From: Gadus chalcogrammus
Taxonomy: Eukaryota; Chordata; Actinopteri; Gadiformes; Gadidae
Direction of reading: 5' to 3'
NCBI RefSeq assembly: GCF_026213295.1
Contig: NC_079413.1
Span: 24,873,402-24,937,401, forward strand
Length of the DNA: 64,000 nt
Shown: positions 57,876 to 64,000 of the stretch, one piece after another
How positions within the stretch are numbered: the first letter of the stretch is position 1
Layout: each line of letters starts with the position of its first letter
Notes under the pieces: generated by a model
Seen by the model: only the letters and a program-made list of their open reading frames with translations
Told to the model about the DNA's origin: nothing
Database searches by the model: none
Made by a program: the position numbers and the translations under genes

Positions 57876-59136
57876 AAGAGCCATCTACCACTTTTTAAAA
57901 ACGGCTTTTTTGAGCTAGTTCGAGAACGCAGCGGTGCATGGGAATTCGGCGACCACCCTGGGATAGGTCTAGGCCCAGCGGACTTGCTCAAAAAATGTGG
58001 CGCCCCTGGTGTTTTTTTTGGGTACTGCAATTTCGATTTTTAAACTTCAAAGTGAAGCGTTTTTTTTTTTGAGCGGTGCATGGGAATTTGGGATAGTGCC
58101 AGTGGTAGCCCTTGGGCCCCTCTTTATACCCTAGAAATTTGGAGCAATTTGGAGCCCCAAGTTTTAACATTGGACGACTTTTAAAATCGACCTCACAGGA
58201 GAAGGGGGAGGTGCATGGGATCATGGTTGGGGTTGGGTGGTAGGATTTTATGAGGCCGACCTTTGTGCAAAATTTTGGCCACCTGGTGGCTTGTTTTGGT
58301 ATAGAAAATGGGATTTTCATTTTTTTTTTTTTTTTTTTCTAAGTGTGGAGTCAAGAAAATTTGTTAGTAAAAAAATAAGTTCCCACAGAAAGTGTCTAGG
58401 AGCACGTTTTAGGCCATTTCGAGTCTTTTTTTTTTTTTTTTTTTTATGTGAAAATTCATTCAATTTTTTTTTTTTTTTTTTTTTTTTAATTAGAAATTTG
58501 ATATATATTTTTTTTTTTTTTTTTTTGAAAATTCAATTCAAATTTTGTTTGTTGTTTTTCTAATTCGAATTTTGAAAATTCATTCAATTTATTTTTTTTT
58601 TTTTTCAAGATGGCGCCGCCCATAGCTGCATTTTCCCCAAAACAGATTTCCCCCATTGACAATGCATGGAGAGGCGGTTATTGCACTTACTTGGTTTGGT
58701 GAAGTTGTTATTGCACTTACTTGGTTTGGTGAAGTTGTCAGGTAGTCGATCGGGTAGTCTGTGTTGGCTCAAGTCATGTCATGACCCATTCACTGGGTCA
58801 AATTGTTTGGGTTATGGTTTTTTTTTTTTTTTTTTTTTTTTTTTCTAACCCTTTTTTAGCTGGGCTCGGTCCGATCCTGAATCTGCAGGAATTATGTTTC
58901 TAGCCCCTTCCTAGGCCGAGAAAATAACTTAAAACCAATTTTTTTTTTTTTTAAGGGTTAGGTTGAGTAGAAGGCACTCAAACATGTGCCGCGCAGCGGC
59001 ACATGGGAGAGTGCCGAGAGAGTTCATCTTTTTTTTTTTTTTTTTTTAACCTTTTTTTAGCTGGGCTCGGTCCGATCCTGAATCTGCAGGAATTATGTTT
59101 CTAGCCCCTTCCTAGGCCGAGAAAATAAATTAAAAC

Positions 59137-59169
<33 letters not shown>
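57876..59169 (+). repeat. Subtelomeric unit 37, type B
   Basis: Clean counterpart of unit 17. Dyad 58973-59015 with the common AAA internal loop, not AAC. Confidence 0.95.
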
Positions 59170-59172
<3 letters not shown>

Positions 59173-59319
59173 GGTTAGGGTTAGGGAATAAGGCTAAAGG
59201 TTAAGGTTAGGATTAAGATTAAGATTAAGATTAGGATAGGGGGTTTTAACCAAAGTGGTTAGGGTTAGGGTTAGGGTTAGGGTTAGGGTTAGGGTTAGGG
59301 TTAGGGTTAGGGTTAGGTT
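59170..59319 (+). repeat. Variant ITS, 150 bp
   Basis: Degenerate part, AAAGTGG and nine TTAGGG. Confidence 0.94.
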
Positions 59320-60052
59320 AAGAGCCATCTACCACTTTTTAAAAACGGCTTTTTTGAGCTAGTTCGAGAACGCAGCGGTGCATGGGAATTCGGCGACCAC
59401 CCTGGGATAGGTCTAGGCCCAGCGGACTTGCTCAAAAAATGTGGCGCCCCTGGTGTTTTTTTTGGGTACTGCAATTTCGATTTTTAAACTTCAAAGTGAA
59501 GCGTTTTTTTTTTTTGAGCGGTGCATGGGAATTTGGGATAGTGCCAGTGGTAGCCCTTGGGCCCCTCTTTATACCCTAGAAATTTGGAGCAATTTGGAGC
59601 CCCAAGTTTTAACATTGGACGACTTTTAAAATCGACCTCACAGGAGAAGGGGGAGGTGCATGGGATCATGGTTGGGGTTGGGTGGTAGGATTTTATGAGG
59701 CCGACCTTTGTGCAAAATTTTGGCCACCTGGTGGCTTGTTTTGGTATAGAAAATGGGATTTTCATTTTTTTTTTTTTTTTTTTTCTAAGTGTGGAGTCAA
59801 GAAAATTTGTTAGTAAAAAAATAAGTTCCCACAGAAAGTGTCTAGGAGCACGTTTTAGGCCATTTCGAGTCTTTTTTTTTTTTTTTTTTTTTATGTAAAT
59901 TCATTCAATTTTTTTTTTTTTTTTTTTTTTTTTAATTAGAAATTTGATATATATTTTTTTTTTTTTTTTTTTGAAAATTCAATTCAAATTTTGTTTGTTG
60001 TTTTTCTAATTCGAATTTTGAAAATTCATTCAATTTATTTTTTTTTTTTTTT

Positions 60053-60064
60053 CAAGATGGCGCC
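60053..60064 (+). promoter_or_regulatory. YY1-like motif (example; once per unit)
   Basis: CAAGATGGCGCC differs at one position from the YY1 consensus CAAGATGGCGGC. It directly follows the last T tract of nearly every unit. Binding is inferred only. Confidence 0.4.
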
Positions 60065-60123
60065 GCCCATAGCTGCATTTTCCCCAAAACAGATTTCCCC
60101 CATTGACAATGCATGGAGAGGCG

Positions 60124-60183
60124 GTTATTGCACTTACTTGGTTTGGTGAAGTTGTTATTGCACTTACTTGGTTTGGTGAAGTT
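60124..60183 (+). repeat. 30-bp tandem duplication (example; once per unit)
   Basis: Two exact 30-bp copies beginning GTTATTGCACTTACTTGG, at 60124-60153 and 60154-60183. All well-preserved A and B units carry exactly two copies, so the duplication predates the A/B split. Confidence 0.95.
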
Positions 60184-60219
60184 GTCAGGTAGTCGATCGG
60201 GTAGTCTGTGTTGGCTCAA

Positions 60220-60247
60220 GTCATGTCATGACCCATTCACTGGGTCA
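60220..60247. other. Overlapping palindromes (example; once per unit)
   Basis: GTCATGTCATGAC (60220-60232) overlaps TGACCCATTCACTGGGTCA (60229-60247), a perfect 7-bp-arm inverted repeat. TGACCC and GGGTCA resemble everted nuclear-receptor half-sites. Conserved between A and B. Confidence 0.7.
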
Positions 60248-60417
60248 AATTGTTTGGGTTATGGTTTTTTTTTTTTTTTTTTTTTTTTTCTAACCCTTTT
60301 TTAGCTGGGCTCGGTCCGATCCTGAATCTGCAGGAATTATGTTTCTAGCCCCTTCCTAGGCCGAGAAAATAACTTAAAACCAATTTTTTTTTTTTTTAAG
60401 GGTTAGGTTGAGTAGAA

Positions 60418-60460
60418 GGCACTCAAACATGTGCCGCGCAGCGGCACATGGGAGAGTGCC
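60418..60460. other. 43-bp interrupted dyad nearest the telomere
   Basis: Both stems intact. It lies about 150 bp from the first terminal TTAGGG repeat, so any telomere-directed transcript starting to its left would include it. Confidence 0.9.
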
Positions 60461-60580
60461 GAGAGAGTTCATCTTTTTTTTTTTTTTTTTTAACCTTTTT
60501 TTAGCTGGGCTCGGTCCGATCCTGAATCTGCAGGAATTATGTTTCTAGCCCCTTCCTAGGCCGAGAAAATAAATTAAAAC

Positions 60581-60611
<31 letters not shown>

Positions 60612-60614
<3 letters not shown>

Positions 60615-63600
60615 GGTTAGGGTTAGGGTTAGGGTTAGGGTTAGGGTTAGGGTTAGGGTTAGGGTTAGGGTTAGGGTTAGGGTTAGGGTTAGGGTTAGGG
60701 TTAGGGTTAGGGTTAGGGTTAGGGTTAGGGTTAGGGTTAGGGTTAGGGTTAGGGTTAGGGTTAGGGTTAGGGTTAGGGTTAGGGTTAGGGTTAGGGTTAG
60801 GGTTAGGGTTAGGGTTAGGGTTAGGGTTAGGGTTAGGGTTAGGGTTAGGGTTAGGGTTAGGGTTAGGGTTAGGGTTAGGGTTAGGGTTAGGGTTAGGGTT
60901 AGGGTTAGGGTTAGGGTTAGGGTTAGGGTTAGGGTTAGGGTTAGGGTTAGGGTTAGGGTTAGGGTTAGGGTTAGGGTTAGGGTTAGGGTTAGGGTTAGGG
61001 TTAGGGTTAGGGTTAGGGTTAGGGTTAGGGTTAGGGTTAGGGTTAGGGTTAGGGTTAGGGTTAGGGTTAGGGTTAGGGTTAGGGTTAGGGTTAGGGTTAG
61101 GGTTAGGGTTAGGGTTAGGGTTAGGGTTAGGGTTAGGGTTAGGGTTAGGGTTAGGGTTAGGGTTAGGGTTAGGGTTAGGGTTAGGGTTAGGGTTAGGGTT
61201 AGGGTTAGGGTTAGGGTTAGGGTTAGGGTTAGGGTTAGGGTTAGGGTTAGGGTTAGGGTTAGGGTTAGGGTTAGGGTTAGGGTTAGGGTTAGGGTTAGGG
61301 TTAGGGTTAGGGTTAGGGTTAGGGTTAGGGTTAGGGTTAGGGTTAGGGTTAGGGTTAGGGTTAGGGTTAGGGTTAGGGTTAGGGTTAGGGTTAGGGTTAG
61401 GGTTAGGGTTAGGGTTAGGGTTAGGGTTAGGGTTAGGGTTAGGGTTAGGGTTAGGGTTAGGGTTAGGGTTAGGGTTAGGGTTAGGGTTAGGGTTAGGGTT
61501 AGGGTTAGGGTTAGGGTTAGGGTTAGGGTTAGGGTTAGGGTTAGGGTTAGGGTTAGGGTTAGGGTTAGGGTTAGGGTTAGGGTTAGGGTTAGGGTTAGGG
61601 TTAGGGTTAGGGTTAGGGTTAGGGTTAGGGTTAGGGTTAGGGTTAGGGTTAGGGTTAGGGTTAGGGTTAGGGTTAGGGTTAGGGTTAGGGTTAGGGTTAG
61701 GGTTAGGGTTAGGGTTAGGGTTAGGGTTAGGGTTAGGGTTAGGGTTAGGGTTAGGGTTAGGGTTAGGGTTAGGGTTAGGGTTAGGGTTAGGGTTAGGGTT
61801 AGGGTTAGGGTTAGGGTTAGGGTTAGGGTTAGGGTTAGGGTTAGGGTTAGGGTTAGGGTTAGGGTTAGGGTTAGGGTTAGGGTTAGGGTTAGGGTTAGGG
61901 TTAGGGTTAGGGTTAGGGTTAGGGTTAGGGTTAGGGTTAGGGTTAGGGTTAGGGTTAGGGTTAGGGTTAGGGTTAGGGTTAGGGTTAGGGTTAGGGTTAG
62001 GGTTAGGGTTAGGGTTAGGGTTAGGGTTAGGGTTAGGGTTAGGGTTAGGGTTAGGGTTAGGGTTAGGGTTAGGGTTAGGGTTAGGGTTAGGGTTAGGGTT
62101 AGGGTTAGGGTTAGGGTTAGGGTTAGGGTTAGGGTTAGGGTTAGGGTTAGGGTTAGGGTTAGGGTTAGGGTTAGGGTTAGGGTTAGGGTTAGGGTTAGGG
62201 TTAGGGTTAGGGTTAGGGTTAGGGTTAGGGTTAGGGTTAGGGTTAGGGTTAGGGTTAGGGTTAGGGTTAGGGTTAGGGTTAGGGTTAGGGTTAGGGTTAG
62301 GGTTAGGGTTAGGGTTAGGGTTAGGGTTAGGGTTAGGGTTAGGGTTAGGGTTAGGGTTAGGGTTAGGGTTAGGGTTAGGGTTAGGGTTAGGGTTAGGGTT
62401 AGGGTTAGGGTTAGGGTTAGGGTTAGGGTTAGGGTTAGGGTTAGGGTTAGGGTTAGGGTTAGGGTTAGGGTTAGGGTTAGGGTTAGGGTTAGGGTTAGGG
62501 TTAGGGTTAGGGTTAGGGTTAGGGTTAGGGTTAGGGTTAGGGTTAGGGTTAGGGTTAGGGTTAGGGTTAGGGTTAGGGTTAGGGTTAGGGTTAGGGTTAG
62601 GGTTAGGGTTAGGGTTAGGGTTAGGGTTAGGGTTAGGGTTAGGGTTAGGGTTAGGGTTAGGGTTAGGGTTAGGGTTAGGGTTAGGGTTAGGGTTAGGGTT
62701 AGGGTTAGGGTTAGGGTTAGGGTTAGGGTTAGGGTTAGGGTTAGGGTTAGGGTTAGGGTTAGGGTTAGGGTTAGGGTTAGGGTTAGGGTTAGGGTTAGGG
62801 TTAGGGTTAGGGTTAGGGTTAGGGTTAGGGTTAGGGTTAGGGTTAGGGTTAGGGTTAGGGTTAGGGTTAGGGTTAGGGTTAGGGTTAGGGTTAGGGTTAG
62901 GGTTAGGGTTAGGGTTAGGGTTAGGGTTAGGGTTAGGGTTAGGGTTAGGGTTAGGGTTAGGGTTAGGGTTAGGGTTAGGGTTAGGGTTAGGGTTAGGGTT
63001 AGGGTTAGGGTTAGGGTTAGGGTTAGGGTTAGGGTTAGGGTTAGGGTTAGGGTTAGGGTTAGGGTTAGGGTTAGGGTTAGGGTTAGGGTTAGGGTTAGGG
63101 TTAGGGTTAGGGTTAGGGTTAGGGTTAGGGTTAGGGTTAGGGTTAGGGTTAGGGTTAGGGTTAGGGTTAGGGTTAGGGTTAGGGTTAGGGTTAGGGTTAG
63201 GGTTAGGGTTAGGGTTAGGGTTAGGGTTAGGGTTAGGGTTAGGGTTAGGGTTAGGGTTAGGGTTAGGGTTAGGGTTAGGGTTAGGGTTAGGGTTAGGGTT
63301 AGGGTTAGGGTTAGGGTTAGGGTTAGGGTTAGGGTTAGGGTTAGGGTTAGGGTTAGGGTTAGGGTTAGGGTTAGGGTTAGGGTTAGGGTTAGGGTTAGGG
63401 TTAGGGTTAGGGTTAGGGTTAGGGTTAGGGTTAGGGTTAGGGTTAGGGTTAGGGTTAGGGTTAGGGTTAGGGTTAGGGTTAGGGTTAGGGTTAGGGTTAG
63501 GGTTAGGGTTAGGGTTAGGGTTAGGGTTAGGGTTAGGGTTAGGGTTAGGGTTAGGGTTAGGGTTAGGGTTAGGGTTAGGGTTAGGTTAGGGTTAGGGTTA

Positions 63601-64000
63601 GGGTTAGGGTTAGGGTTAGGGTTAGGGTTAGGGTTAGGGTTAGGGTTAGGGTTAGGGTTAGGGTTAGGGTTAGGGTTAGGGTTAGGGTTAGGGTTAGGGT
63701 TAGGGTTAGGGTTAGGGTTAGGGTTAGGGTTAGGGTTAGGGTTAGGGTTAGGGTTAGGGTTAGGGTTAGGGTTAGGGTTAGGGTTAGGGTTAGGGTTAGG
63801 GTTAGGGTTAGGGTTAGGGTTAGGGTTAGGGTTAGGGTTAGGGTTAGGGTTAGGGTTAGGGTTAGGGTTAGGGTTAGGGTTAGGGTTAGGGTTAGGGTTA
63901 GGGTTAGGGTTAGGGTTAGGGTTAGGGTTAGGGTTAGGGTTAGGGTTAGGGTTAGGGTTAGGGTTAGGGTTAGGGTTAGGGTTAGGGTTAGGGTTAGGGT
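60612..64000 (+). repeat. Terminal telomere (TTAGGG)n
   Basis: About 3.39 kb, roughly 565 head-to-tail TTAGGG repeats, continuing to the window edge. As read it is perfect except for one five-base repeat, TTAGG, at 63581-63585. It starts AAGGGTTAGGG directly after the poly-T of unit 38, with no variant-rich proximal zone. This is the strand extended by telomerase, with the chromosome end to the right. The distal end is not in the window. Confidence 0.97.

Larger units (their letters stand above)
59320..60611 (+). repeat. Subtelomeric unit 38, type B, the terminal unit
   Basis: Last unit before the telomere and fourth member of a six-unit repeat that is cut short here. ATGTAAATTCATTC near 59893 lacks the GAA of other units. 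YY1-like CAAGATGGCGCC 60053-60064, 30-bp duplication 60124-60183, palindromes 60220-60232 and 60229-60247, dyad 60418-60460. The unit ends in poly-T and AAGGG exactly as internal B units do. Confidence 0.95.

Noticed and set aside
5314..60304. Recurrent 60-140-codon frames with Lys or Phe runs in every unit
   Set aside because: They are generated by poly-T tracts and repeat with the unit. Frames shift with T-tract length between units, which argues against coding.

Overview
The window is the right-hand end of a eukaryotic chromosome. It finishes in about 3.4 kb of TTAGGG repeats (60612-64000) that run off the window edge. The G-rich strand reads 5' to 3' towards the right, as expected for a terminal telomere on that side. 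TTAGGG telomeres, long CA/CG microsatellites, poly-T and poly-G tracts and a CTCF-type motif suggest a metazoan, most likely a vertebrate (a fish would fit). No species-diagnostic sequence was recognised. I find no protein-coding gene, tRNA or rRNA that I can support; the long open frames are by-products of low-complexity repeats.

Nearly everything left of the telomere is one subtelomeric repeat family. I count 38 units plus one partial unit at the left edge. Every complete unit starts at the same left border (AAGAGCC, directly after TTAGGTT), and all units and all interstitial telomeric sequences (ITS) share one orientation. Type A units (about 1.02 kb) end abruptly in TTAGGG after TCTGCAGGAA. 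Type B units (about 1.29 kb) continue past that point into a module with a 43-bp interrupted dyad between two copies of a ~100-bp direct repeat. Two B units (5 and 25) stop before the dyad module.

Three further segments occur between units. Block C (~0.29 kb, eight copies) is CpG-containing and ends in a perfect match to the vertebrate CTCF core consensus plus a CACGTG E-box, close beside telomeric repeats. Block D (~2.75 kb, two full copies and two ~90-bp truncated copies) carries CA/CG microsatellites, a poly-G minisatellite and a dispersed ~0.18-kb repeat. Tail E (~0.09 kb, two copies) follows some C blocks.

At the largest scale the window is a collinear tandem duplication with a period of about 31.4 kb. 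Position 1 corresponds to about 31392, and units 1-18 correspond one-to-one, including ITS lengths, to units 21-38. In copy 1 the array continues through units 19 and 20 into block C and D. In copy 2 the telomere begins directly after unit 38. Within each copy there is a six-unit higher-order repeat (A-B-B-B-B-B, then C) and a three-unit one (A-B-B). Parts of copy 1 (about 16.2-29 kb and 29.5-30.2 kb) and of copy 2 (34.4-37.8 kb) carry dense single-base indels, and some units look like blended A/B consensus, so assembly artefact must be considered.

The most interesting reading is a ladder of truncation points. The same C and D sequence, and the same unit, are cut at different positions and each cut is capped with TTAGGG. 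This fits repeated chromosome breakage and telomere healing followed by unequal exchange. Regularly spaced CTCF-like sites beside ITS suggest an architectural or TERRA-related role, which remains inference.
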